This document shows, piece after piece, positions 1 to 6,172 of a stretch of DNA of 8,032 bases (position 1 is the stretch's first letter; every line of letters starts with the position of its first letter). The position numbers and the translations under genes are program-made. The stretch comes from Dehalococcoidia bacterium. GTDB taxonomy: Bacteria; Chloroflexota; Dehalococcoidia; Dehalococcoidales; UBA3254. Location: assembly GCA_030691835.1 (NCBI GenBank), contig JAUYDO010000044.1, forward strand, positions 1 through 8,032, in the 5' to 3' direction. The notes below the pieces were generated by a model. It saw nothing but the letters and a program-made list of their open reading frames with translations, ran no database searches and was not told where the DNA came from.

Positions 1-23
1 CGTCGGGACTCCTCGCAATGACA
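1..23. repeat. End of a palindromic intergenic repeat (partial, cut by window edge)
   Basis: Read on the minus strand, this stretch begins TGTCATTGCGAGGAG and runs off the window. The 'GTCATTGCGAGG' start is the usual edge of short REP/MITE-like palindromic elements scattered between genes in many bacterial genomes. Only one end is present, so neither the other arm nor the fold can be seen. It shares its outer bases (TGTCATT) with the complete double-hairpin repeat at 7938-8004. It lies just upstream of the lexA promoter. The call rests on recognising the motif, not on a second copy in this window. Confidence 0.45.
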
Positions 24-49
24 TTAGTAAACGACCTCTAAGACGCTAC

Positions 50-77
50 TTGACAACCCCCTATCCGTTGATATAAA
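50..77 (+). promoter_or_regulatory. lexA promoter (-35 TTGACA, -10 TATAAA)
   Basis: A perfect -35 hexamer TTGACA (50-55) is followed after 16 bases by TATAAA (72-77), a good -10 box. Transcription would start at about 84-85, leaving a leader of about 40 bases before the lexA start. The SOS operator at 87-100 lies just downstream of the start point, so a bound repressor would block this promoter. Confidence 0.8.
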
Positions 78-86
78 GTTTCTCTT

Positions 87-100
87 AGAACTGGTGTTCT
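87..100. promoter_or_regulatory. SOS box (LexA operator) of lexA
   Basis: AGAAC-TGGT-GTTCT is a perfect inverted repeat with 5-bp arms and a 4-base spacer. It matches the GAAC-N4-GTTC core of the LexA operator known from Gram-positive bacteria and several other phyla. It lies between the -10 box of the lexA promoter and the lexA start codon, where autorepression is expected. I found no second copy of this core in the other intergenic regions of the window, so no other gene here looks like an obvious SOS target. Confidence 0.85.
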
Positions 101-125
101 CATAAAATTCAAGAGGAGAACGTTG

Positions 126-770
126 GTGACCGCGAGAGAGCTTTCTGCCCGGCAACGCTGTATCCTGGATTTTATCCAGCGCTTTCTTGTGGACAAGAAC
201 TATCCCCCGACCGTCAGAGATATAGTTGCCGGCTGTGGTATCAGTTCGACCTCCGTAGCCGTGTACAACCTGGATATCCTTGAGAAGGAAGGCTACCTTC
301 GCCGTCACCGCGAGATATCCCGCGGCATAGAGCTGACAGACGGCTCCCTGGCACAGCGAACCGGAGTCCTGGTGCCCGTCATCGGACAGATAGCCGCAGG
401 TAAACCGATACCGGTGCCCGCCCCTGACACCTGGGACGTGACGGCATCCGCCGAGACTATGGGGGTCCCCACCGGTTTGACCCGGGGTCGGGGGAAGGTC
501 TATGCCTTGAGGGTAAGAGGCTCCTCAATGGTGGACGCCCTTATCAACGATGGCGATATCGTGCTCATGGAATATGTCAACACGGTGGAGAACGGGGAGA
601 CAGCTGCCGTCTGGCTCAAGAGCGAAAAGGAAGTAACCCTGAAAAGGGTCTACGTTGAGCGGAGCCGCATCCGCCTACAGCCTGCGAACAGCCAGATGTC
701 ACCGATATATACCCAGCCGGACAACGTGGAGATTCAGGGCAGGGTAATAGCCGTCATCCGGAAGCTGTAG
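126..770 (+). CDS. lexA: LexA repressor (SOS response regulator, self-cleaving, S24 peptidase fold)
   Basis: LexA represses DNA-damage genes and inactivates itself by autoproteolysis when RecA filaments form. The N-terminal part (about residues 5-70) is the winged helix-turn-helix, with LSARQRCILDFI, the PPTVRDI segment and EISRGIEL at the wing. The C-terminal part is the S24 peptidase. It has the Ala91-Gly92 cleavage bond in QIAAGKPI, nucleophile Ser134 in GSSMVD and general-base Lys173 in EVTLKR, all as in E. coli LexA (numbering from the GTG at 126). The product is 214 aa, near the usual 200-240. GAGGAG at 113-118 is 7 bases from this GTG but only 4 from the in-frame TTG at 123, so GTG is preferred. 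A 6-bp pairing (96-101 with 116-121) could partly hide the ribosome binding site. The gene has its own SOS box and is convergent with the next gene, 49 bases away. Confidence 0.96.
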   Translation: MTARELSARQRCILDFIQRFLVDKNYPPTVRDIVAGCGISSTSVAVYNLDILEKEGYLRRHREISRGIELTDGSLAQRTGVLVPVIGQIAAGKPIPVPAPDTWDVTASAETMGVPTGLTRGRGKVYALRVRGSSMVDALINDGDIVLMEYVNTVENGETAAVWLKSEKEVTLKRVYVERSRIRLQPANSQMSPIYTQPDNVEIQGRVIAVIRKL

Positions 771-819
771 GTGAGAAAGGCTCAATAGCTATCATGGTTT
801 GGAAATACAGCAAATCAGG

Positions 820-1863
820 TCATTGTGAGACTACCTTCCCCTTAGTTAATGCCGCCTGTACTGCCTTAAGCGCATCGACACGTCCGTTAGCTATGTCCAG
901 GTTGCCGGTTGTGCTACGCTCAATTATGTTTCTCACCTCATCGTTCAGCAGTCCATTGCCGCTGGTATCAGTGACGACGCCGAACAGCAGTCCCGCCACG
1001 CCGGAGACATAAGCCGCCGCCATCGAGGTGCCGCTCTTGTACCCGTAGCTATTGCCGGGTAGAGTGGAATAGATATTGACGCCCGGCGCCGCCACGTCAA
1101 CCCAGTCGCCGCGGTTCGCCAGTTGACCCAGCGCATTCTCGCTATCCGTGGAAGTGACCGCCATGGTGTGAGCATAATGAGCCGGATAGACCGACATTAC
1201 CCCACGAGTATTGCCCGCGGCGGCAACCAGAATCGCCCCTTTGTTCCAGGCATAGCTCACCGCCTCTTCCAGCGTCCGCTCTGGCCCGGTCAAGGTCAGG
1301 CTGATGTTGATAACCTTTGCCCCGTTGTCCACAGCCCAGATAATGCCCCTGGCAACCGCCTCCGCATCGGTGAAACCGGCGTCGTCGGCGACCTTTACGT
1401 TAAGCAGGGAGACGTTGGGCGCGACCCCAGCGATGCCGGTGCGGTTATTCGCCACAGCGCCGATGATGCCCGCTATGTGCGTACCATGCCCGTTGGCGTC
1501 ATCGGAAGTCTGGCTCGAAGAGAAATTGGCGCTGGCGCCCACCCTGCCCGCCAGGTCTTCATGCTCCCGGTCAATGCCGGTATCGAGAACCGCTATCAGG
1601 ACATGCCTGGGTTCAGAGATAATCTGCCAGGCATCAATAGCGTGAATGCGCTCCAGCGCCCACTGTTTATTGAAAGAGCTATCGTCCGGGAAAACTGATG
1701 CGCTGGCGGAATCCGGGTTGCCGGGTTCAGCTTCAGCCGGCTGACTGCTCACGGCGGGGTCCTCAGCCAGGGCATATTGGTTGTTTTGCTGAGCTATCGG
1801 ACACGCGGTAAGCAGTAATACTGCCAGAAGTGCAAAGGTGATTTTCATGGCTCTGTTATGCAT
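820..1863 (-). CDS. Subtilisin-like serine protease (peptidase S8), predicted lipoprotein
   Basis: This is a predicted extracytoplasmic endopeptidase anchored in the membrane by a lipid. Residues 1-21 form a lipoprotein signal: basic start, hydrophobic core, lipobox LTAC with Cys21. A Pro/Ser/Ala/Glu-rich linker (about 22-62) follows, then the S8 domain. Its catalytic triad is complete: Asp94 in AVLDTGID, His126 in NGHGTHIAG and Ser280 in GTSMAA, with oxyanion-hole Asn218 in AAAGN. The domain begins with KQWALERIHAIDAW, typical of the mature start of thermitase-like subtilases, and no I9-type propeptide is visible before it. The 347-aa length suits a single-domain secreted subtilase. The ATG at 1863 has AGGAG six bases upstream. 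A second ATG at 1848 would shorten only the signal's basic end. It converges with lexA. The substrate is unknown, and general protein turnover or nutrient scavenging is only a guess. Confidence 0.92.
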   Translation of the reverse strand: MHNRAMKITFALLAVLLLTACPIAQQNNQYALAEDPAVSSQPAEAEPGNPDSASASVFPDDSSFNKQWALERIHAIDAWQIISEPRHVLIAVLDTGIDREHEDLAGRVGASANFSSSQTSDDANGHGTHIAGIIGAVANNRTGIAGVAPNVSLLNVKVADDAGFTDAEAVARGIIWAVDNGAKVINISLTLTGPERTLEEAVSYAWNKGAILVAAAGNTRGVMSVYPAHYAHTMAVTSTDSENALGQLANRGDWVDVAAPGVNIYSTLPGNSYGYKSGTSMAAAYVSGVAGLLFGVVTDTSGNGLLNDEVRNIIERSTTGNLDIANGRVDALKAVQAALTKGKVVSQ

Positions 1864-1872
1864 CCTGAACTC

Positions 1873-1893
1873 CTGTACGCATTGAATGTACAG
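1873..1893 (-). promoter_or_regulatory. Hairpin next to the ribosome binding site of the S8 protease
   Basis: CTGTAC (1873-1878) and GTACAG (1888-1893) form a perfect 6-bp inverted repeat with a 9-base loop. In the protease mRNA the downstream arm overlaps the first two bases of the AGGAG ribosome binding site (1874-1870). The hairpin could therefore modulate initiation, or the repeat could be a protein-binding site in DNA. The stem is short, so this is only a candidate. Confidence 0.3.
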
Positions 1894-1955
1894 CGCGGAT
1901 GCGAAACAGAGGCTAAACAGCCAGGGGATTTTTCTTAACGTTTTCTAAAGCGGGG

Positions 1956-1973
1956 ATAGTACTATGGTACTAT
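1956..1973. promoter_or_regulatory. Candidate operator: 18-bp palindrome overlapping an extended -10
   Basis: ATAGTAC-TATG-GTACTAT is a perfect inverted repeat (7-bp arms, 4-base spacer). It sits in the 231-base region between the divergently transcribed S8 protease and PHP genes. On the plus strand, TGG-TACTAT (1965-1973) has the form of an extended -10 element, so a protein bound here would block transcription towards the PHP gene. No clear -35 is visible. The size and symmetry suit a dimeric repressor site of the GntR or similar type. The regulator is not identifiable and neither candidate for it is encoded nearby. Confidence 0.4.
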
Positions 1974-2094
1974 TACCCGAAAGGAAAGATGAGGACAATT
2001 CATAGACAAGCGATGAGGGAGCATTTAATTACCTTGCCCGCATCAGCCCACTTGTGCTATGCTCAATTAGCGGTTGTTTCAAGAGAAGATGAGC

Positions 2095-2772
2095 ATGGAA
2101 ACTATAAGTGACTTCCACACCCATACCTCGCTGAGCGACGGCGACCTCTCTCCGATAGAGATGATAAGGCGCGCCGCGGTGAACAATTATAGCGCCATCG
2201 CCCTTACCGACCACGCCGCCACCGGCGAGATGAAGCGCATTATACTAGAAATCATTGAAGTATGCGCTTTAGCCCGCAAACACTGGAATATACTGGCTAT
2301 TCCCGGCATAGAGCTTACCCACGTGCCTGCTAAAGCCATCGCCGAGACGGCACGAGAAGCAAAGTCGCTCGGCGCATGGCTGGTAGTTGTGCACGGTGAG
2401 ACTATCGTCGAACCGGTGGAGAAGGGCACCAACCTGGCGGCGCTCCAGAGCCCGGACGTGGACATACTGGCTCACCCCGGTCTTCTAAGCCCCGATGAAG
2501 CCCGGCTTGCCGCTGAGAGGGGTATCTTCCTTGAAATCAGCGCCAGGAAGGGTCACTCCCTGACCAACGGTCATGTCGCCGCGCTGGCACAGAAGGTTGA
2601 CGCCATGCTCTTGCTTGACTCCGACGCCCACAGCGTCGGTGACCTGCTCACCGCACCCTTCGCCGAGGCGGTATTGCGGGGCAGCGGGCTTGATGAAGAA
2701 GCCTGCCGCCGGGTCATGACCGCCAACGCCGAAGCGCTGGTCAAAAAGGTGCTGTCAAGGCAGAAGGTTTAA
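2095..2772 (+). CDS. PHP-domain metal-dependent phosphoesterase (histidinol-phosphatase-like)
   Basis: PHP proteins are trinuclear-metal hydrolases that cut phosphate esters. The expected ligand motifs are present in order: DFHTHT with His8 and His10, SDG with Asp15, LTDH with His40, PGIE with Glu73, VVHGE with His100, AHPG with His127, and DSDAH with Asp177 and His179. The 225-aa protein is a stand-alone PHP domain. It belongs to the kind often labelled 'histidinol phosphate phosphatase domain protein', but no his genes are nearby, so the true substrate is unknown (nucleotides and sugar or histidinol phosphates are all possible). The ATG at 2095 is preferred because GAGAAG (2083-2088) lies six bases upstream. 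In-frame ATG 2089 and TTG 2074 are alternatives with poorer spacing. It ends 19 bases before the convergent truB stop. Family confidence is high and function confidence low. Confidence 0.9.
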   Translation: METISDFHTHTSLSDGDLSPIEMIRRAAVNNYSAIALTDHAATGEMKRIILEIIEVCALARKHWNILAIPGIELTHVPAKAIAETAREAKSLGAWLVVVHGETIVEPVEKGTNLAALQSPDVDILAHPGLLSPDEARLAAERGIFLEISARKGHSLTNGHVAALAQKVDAMLLLDSDAHSVGDLLTAPFAEAVLRGSGLDEEACRRVMTANAEALVKKVLSRQKV

Positions 2773-2791
2773 CTGCAAACTTTTTACCGCC

Positions 2792-3697
2792 TCAAATTGA
2801 GTTATTACCCGGACTCGTGAAAACCTTCTTCGGTTCCCACAAGCCGCTCTCGGGATTGAAACTCAGAACACCCAGAAAACAGCCATCGGCGGTATAGGCA
2901 CGGCAACGTTTCTCACCCGGCTTACCTTCAAAGTTCAGGGATACCGAAGCGCCGTATCTGATATCCCGTGCCGTTTCCTCTCCGACCACCACCGCAGGGA
3001 TTGCCGTGAGCACGTAATCTATAGGAAAAGCGAAGTCCGTCCAGTAGCCGTATCTAAAGGCGTCCTCAAGCTCAGGCAAGGTGAGCGCTTCCCTGATGTC
3101 AAAAGGACCGTATCTCAGCCGCACCAGGCTCTTCAGCATGGCGCCGCAACCCAGCGCCTGCCCCAGGTCGTTAGCCAGGGAGCGGATATAGGTGCCCTTC
3201 CCGCAGACCACGTCTACTGTGGCTACCGGTGATTGCCAGTCTATCAGCTCGATGCTGTATATTCTGGCCGTCCGGGTTTTCCTCTCAACGGTAATGCCGG
3301 CGCGCGCCAGGCGGTAAAGCGGTTTGCCGTTACGCTTCACAGCGCTGTACATCGGGGGTGTCTGCTGTATCTCGCCCTGAAAACGGGCGAGTGTTGAGAG
3401 CACGCCCTCCCGCTTTATACCTTTGGGGTCTTTTCGATCGAGGACCTTGCCCCAGGCGTCGTACGTATCAGTGGTGATACCGAACTCAATCTCAGCGCGG
3501 TAGGTCTTGCTGGCGTCGTACAGGAACTCGGTGACCCGTGTTCCCTGCCCGAGACAGATGGGAAGGACTCCTGTAGCCATGGGGTCCAGGGTGCCGGCGT
3601 GCCCGACACGGCGCTCGCCGCTGAGGCGCTTCACCAGGGCGACCATGTCGAAGGAGGTCTTGCCCTGGGGCTTGTTTACGTTTAGAATGCCGTCCAC
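2792..3697 (-). CDS. truB: tRNA pseudouridine(55) synthase TruB
   Basis: TruB converts U55 to pseudouridine in the T-loop of nearly all tRNAs and also helps tRNA folding. The 301-aa product begins MDGILNVNKPQGKTSF. It has the signature GHAGTLDPMATGVLPI with catalytic Asp38, Tyr66 in KTYRAEIEFG, the YSAVKRNGKPLYRLARAG block (117-134) and KGTYIRSLANDLG (167-179). Residues from about 236 form a small PUA-like C-terminal domain that grips the tRNA. The start is GTG at 3697, five bases after the rbfA stop, where initiation probably depends on ribosomes arriving from rbfA. This is the last gene of the operon. No strong terminator follows, and the convergent PHP gene ends 19 bases away. Confidence 0.97.
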   Translation of the reverse strand: MDGILNVNKPQGKTSFDMVALVKRLSGERRVGHAGTLDPMATGVLPICLGQGTRVTEFLYDASKTYRAEIEFGITTDTYDAWGKVLDRKDPKGIKREGVLSTLARFQGEIQQTPPMYSAVKRNGKPLYRLARAGITVERKTRTARIYSIELIDWQSPVATVDVVCGKGTYIRSLANDLGQALGCGAMLKSLVRLRYGPFDIREALTLPELEDAFRYGYWTDFAFPIDYVLTAIPAVVVGEETARDIRYGASVSLNFEGKPGEKRCRAYTADGCFLGVLSFNPESGLWEPKKVFTSPGNNSI

Positions 3698-3702
3698 GAC
3701 TA

Positions 3703-4065
3703 CTATTTTTTGTCGGGTTTGCCCTCTGTGCTAACGCGGTCTATCAGCTCCGCGATGCGGGCTCCCCGCTCTATAGATTCATCCCAGGAGAAGCTCAGTT
3801 CGGGGATGCGCCTCAGACGCAGATGCCTTCCCATTTCATTACGGATGAAACCGGAGGCGCTGGTAAGGGCGTTCAAAATCCCCTGCCGCTCCTCGGGGCT
3901 ACAGATACAGCTTACGAATACTCTGGCCTGCCGGAGGTCAGGAGAGGTTACCACGTCCGTGACAGCGACCATACTGCTGAGTCGGGGGTCTTTAAGCTGT
4001 CGCTGAATAAGCTCGCTGATTTCCTCGCGGATAAGGTGGTTTACCCGCTCGATACGATGTGTCAT
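3703..4065 (-). CDS. rbfA: 30S ribosome-binding factor RbfA
   Basis: RbfA is a small KH-fold protein that binds immature 30S subunits near the 5' end of 16S rRNA. It is needed for late maturation and for growth in the cold. The 120-aa length is typical. Recognisable segments are [18 protein letters not shown] at the start, DPRL and [18 protein letters not shown] in the centre, and [22 protein letters not shown]. Ala70-Ser71-Gly72 in the last segment gives the AxG kink that replaces GxxG in RbfA-type KH domains. The Lys/Asp-rich end (about 114-120) is probably disordered. Its ATG overlaps the infB stop (ATGA, 4062-4065), the arrangement of translational coupling. It has the usual neighbours, infB before and truB after. 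Confidence 0.97.
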   Translation of the reverse strand: MTHRIERVNHLIREEISELIQRQLKDPRLSSMVAVTDVVTSPDLRQARVFVSCICSPEERQGILNALTSASGFIRNEMGRHLRLRRIPELSFSWDESIERGARIAELIDRVSTEGKPDKK

Positions 4066-5876
4066 GACTGGCTGGACTTCTCCTTTCGGAAGAACTCCAG
4101 GATATCGCCCTCCTGGAAGTCATGGAAGTCCTTGAGGCCCATGCCGCACTCAAAGCCAGCCGCTACTTCCTTTACGTCCTCCTTGAAGCGCCGCAGACTG
4201 CCCACCGTGGACTCAGCGACCACCTTATTCTTGCGCAGTACCCTGACCTGCGCGTTGCGCTTTACGGTTCCTTCCGTGACATAAGAACCAGCCACCTTGG
4301 CAGCCTTGGCGGCGGGGAAGACGACTCTGATTTCAGCCCGTCCTTCAACCACCTCAACCACGACAGGCTCGAGAAGACCCTGTAGGGCTTTCTGCACATC
4401 GTCAACTATGGTGTAGATAATGTCATAGTTGCGAATATCTATGCCCTTAGTATCCGCCAGCATCCTGGCTCCCGGCTCAACACCGGCGTTAAAGCCGATT
4501 ATCAGCGCATTTGAGGCTATTGACAGCATGACATCGTTCTCATTGATGTTGCCGGTGGAGGCATGAATTATACTGACCTTGACTACCTCCGTGCTCAAGC
4601 GCTCCAGAGAGGTCCTTATCGGCTCGATACTGCCCTGGACATCCGTTTTCAGGATGATATTAAGCTCTTTGACCTGACCTGTCTTTATCTGGTCATAGAA
4701 GGTGTCCAGCCTGAGCGCCTTCGCCTGTTTAGTTTGAGCCTGTCGCTTCTGAATCAGCACCCGCGCCCGGGCTTCATCAGCCACGCCCGTCAGTATATCG
4801 CCAACACCGGGCACCTCGCTCAAGCCCAGGACTTCCACCGGGGTAGCCGGGTCGGCTTTCTTTACCTGCTTGCCTAGGTCGTTGAACATTGCTTTGACCC
4901 TGCCCCAGGTAGTGCCCACGACCATGGTATCGCCCAGTTTCAGCGTCCCGTTCTGAATGAGCACCGTAGCCAGCGGACCCTTGAACTTGTCCAGCTGGGC
5001 TTCTATTACCACGCCGACCGCCGGCTGAAGCGGGTTACCCTTAAGCTCCTCCATCTCGGCAACCAGCAGGATGTTCTCGAGAAGCTCTGAGATGCCCCTC
5101 TTCTCCTTCGCCGAAACCGGCAAGGAGATAACGTCACCACCCCACTCCTCTACAAGCAGTTCAGCCTCAGCCAGTTGCTGTTTAACCAGGTCGGGATTTG
5201 CTTCAGGCTTATCTATCTTGTTGATAGCGACGATTATGGGGACGCCCGCCGCCTTGGCATGGGCAATAGCTTCGAGGGTCTGTGGCTGAACACCGTCATC
5301 AGCGGCAACCACCAGCACGGCGATATCGGTGATCTGCGCCCCGCGGGCGCGCATGGCGGTGAAGGCTTCATGACCGGGAGTATCCAGGAAGGTTATCTTT
5401 TTGCCATTCACCTCCACCTGGTAAGCGCCGATGTGCTGAGTGATACCCCCAGCCTCCGTGTCGACCACGTTGCTCTGCCTGATGGCGTCCAGCAGTTTGG
5501 TCTTTCCGTGGTCAACGTGTCCCATGATGGTGACCACGGGCGGTCGAGGTTGAAGACCGCCGCGCTTCTCTTCCTTTTTAATCTGCCTCTTGATTTCCCT
5601 GGCGGTGCCCAGGCCCTTGGTGATTTTGGGCTTTGGTTTCGGGGTATAGCCGAAGCTCTTGGCTATTGCGGCGGCAAGCTTATAATCAATAACCTGGTTG
5701 ATATTAGCCATAATGCCACTGCGCATCAACTGCTTGATTGCCTCAATGGGGGTAATGCGCAGTAGCTCGGCAAGCTGTTTCACGCTCAGCGAGGCGGGAA
5801 TCTCTACAGTCGGCGCCTTTGGCGCCGTGGAACGCTCACTGATATTGACGTCACCTGTTTTGCCAGCGTCAGCCAC
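4062..5876 (-). CDS. infB: Translation initiation factor IF-2, short form
   Basis: IF2 is the GTPase that places initiator fMet-tRNA on the 30S subunit and promotes subunit joining. An IF2_N-like helical module (about 27-80) and a basic linker precede the G domain. The GTPase motifs are G1 GHVDHGKT (119-126), G2 [10 protein letters not shown] (143-152), G3 DTPGHEAF (165-172), G4 NKID (219-222) and G5 SAK (255-257). Domains II and III and the C-terminal fMet-tRNA-binding part (ECGMGLKDF, 576-584) follow. At 604 aa it is shorter than E. coli IF2 (890) and B. subtilis IF2 (716), because the long variable N-terminal region is nearly absent. The start is GTG at 5876, with AGGAG seven bases upstream, and it shares one base with the ylxR stop (TAGTG). 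The stop overlaps the rbfA start. Confidence 0.98.
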   Translation of the reverse strand: MADAGKTGDVNISERSTAPKAPTVEIPASLSVKQLAELLRITPIEAIKQLMRSGIMANINQVIDYKLAAAIAKSFGYTPKPKPKITKGLGTAREIKRQIKKEEKRGGLQPRPPVVTIMGHVDHGKTKLLDAIRQSNVVDTEAGGITQHIGAYQVEVNGKKITFLDTPGHEAFTAMRARGAQITDIAVLVVAADDGVQPQTLEAIAHAKAAGVPIIVAINKIDKPEANPDLVKQQLAEAELLVEEWGGDVISLPVSAKEKRGISELLENILLVAEMEELKGNPLQPAVGVVIEAQLDKFKGPLATVLIQNGTLKLGDTMVVGTTWGRVKAMFNDLGKQVKKADPATPVEVLGLSEVPGVGDILTGVADEARARVLIQKRQAQTKQAKALRLDTFYDQIKTGQVKELNIILKTDVQGSIEPIRTSLERLSTEVVKVSIIHASTGNINENDVMLSIASNALIIGFNAGVEPGARMLADTKGIDIRNYDIIYTIVDDVQKALQGLLEPVVVEVVEGRAEIRVVFPAAKAAKVAGSYVTEGTVKRNAQVRVLRKNKVVAESTVGSLRRFKEDVKEVAAGFECGMGLKDFHDFQEGDILEFFRKEKSSQS

Positions 5877-6172
5877 TAACTTGCTCCTTCTTTATCAAGC
5901 TCCCTGGCATAAGTCATAAGCTGGTCACGGTTTCCCTGCTTTATGCTGGTGCGCAGTGCCCGTTCAAGTCGCTCGTTCTTAAATGCGGTCTCCCAGCACA
6001 CAAGCCCCTTACACAGATAGGCTCCGCGTCCCGGTTTCTTGCCGGTAATATCAATTTCCACGCCCGCTGGGGTACAAACCAGGCGCACCAGCTCGCGCTT
6101 GGTGGTCTTTTTCCGGCATATTACGCATGTCCGTTCAGGGATATGTCTGGTGACCTCTTGTCTATTCTTCAT
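5876..6172 (-). CDS. ylxR: YlxR/DUF448 RNA-binding protein
   Basis: YlxR is a small RNA-binding protein nearly always encoded between nusA and infB. In B. subtilis it has been reported to bind RNase P and modulate it (named RnpM). The 98-aa product has the family hallmarks: RTCVICRKK with Cys16 and Cys19, RELVRLV, and the conserved GRGAYLC (48-54), with a further Cys59. The two Cys pairs look metal-site-like, but metal binding is not established from sequence. The ATG at 6172 overlaps the nusA stop as ATGA (6169-6172). No good ribosome binding site is visible, so translation probably depends on termination at nusA. The TAG stop shares its G with the infB GTG. I use the symbol by family and position. 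Confidence 0.93.
   Translation of the reverse strand: MKNRQEVTRHIPERTCVICRKKTTKRELVRLVCTPAGVEIDITGKKPGRGAYLCKGLVCWETAFKNERLERALRTSIKQGNRDQLMTYARELDKEGAS

Noticed and set aside
24..308. 94-codon minus-strand frame over the lexA promoter and 5' part
   Set aside because: It covers the lexA promoter, the operator and the helix-turn-helix coding region in antisense, and has no recognisable features.
771..819. Terminator sought between convergent lexA and the S8 protease
   Set aside because: Only a short palindrome (ATAGCTAT) is seen. There is no G/C-rich stem and no T run on either strand.
1123..1698. 191-codon plus-strand open frame opposite the S8 protease
   Set aside because: It is a shadow of the conserved subtilase catalytic region. 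The minus-strand frame has the full catalytic triad and a proper ribosome binding site.
2764..2785. Weak hairpin with a T run between the convergent PHP and truB genes
   Set aside because: The stem (2764-2770 with 2777-2783) is A/T-rich, includes a G-U pair and uses most of the T run in the stem, leaving no proper U tract. It is too weak to call a terminator.
5175..5765. 196-codon plus-strand open frame opposite infB
   Set aside because: It lies wholly antisense to the conserved GTPase domain of IF2, and its translation has no recognisable domain.
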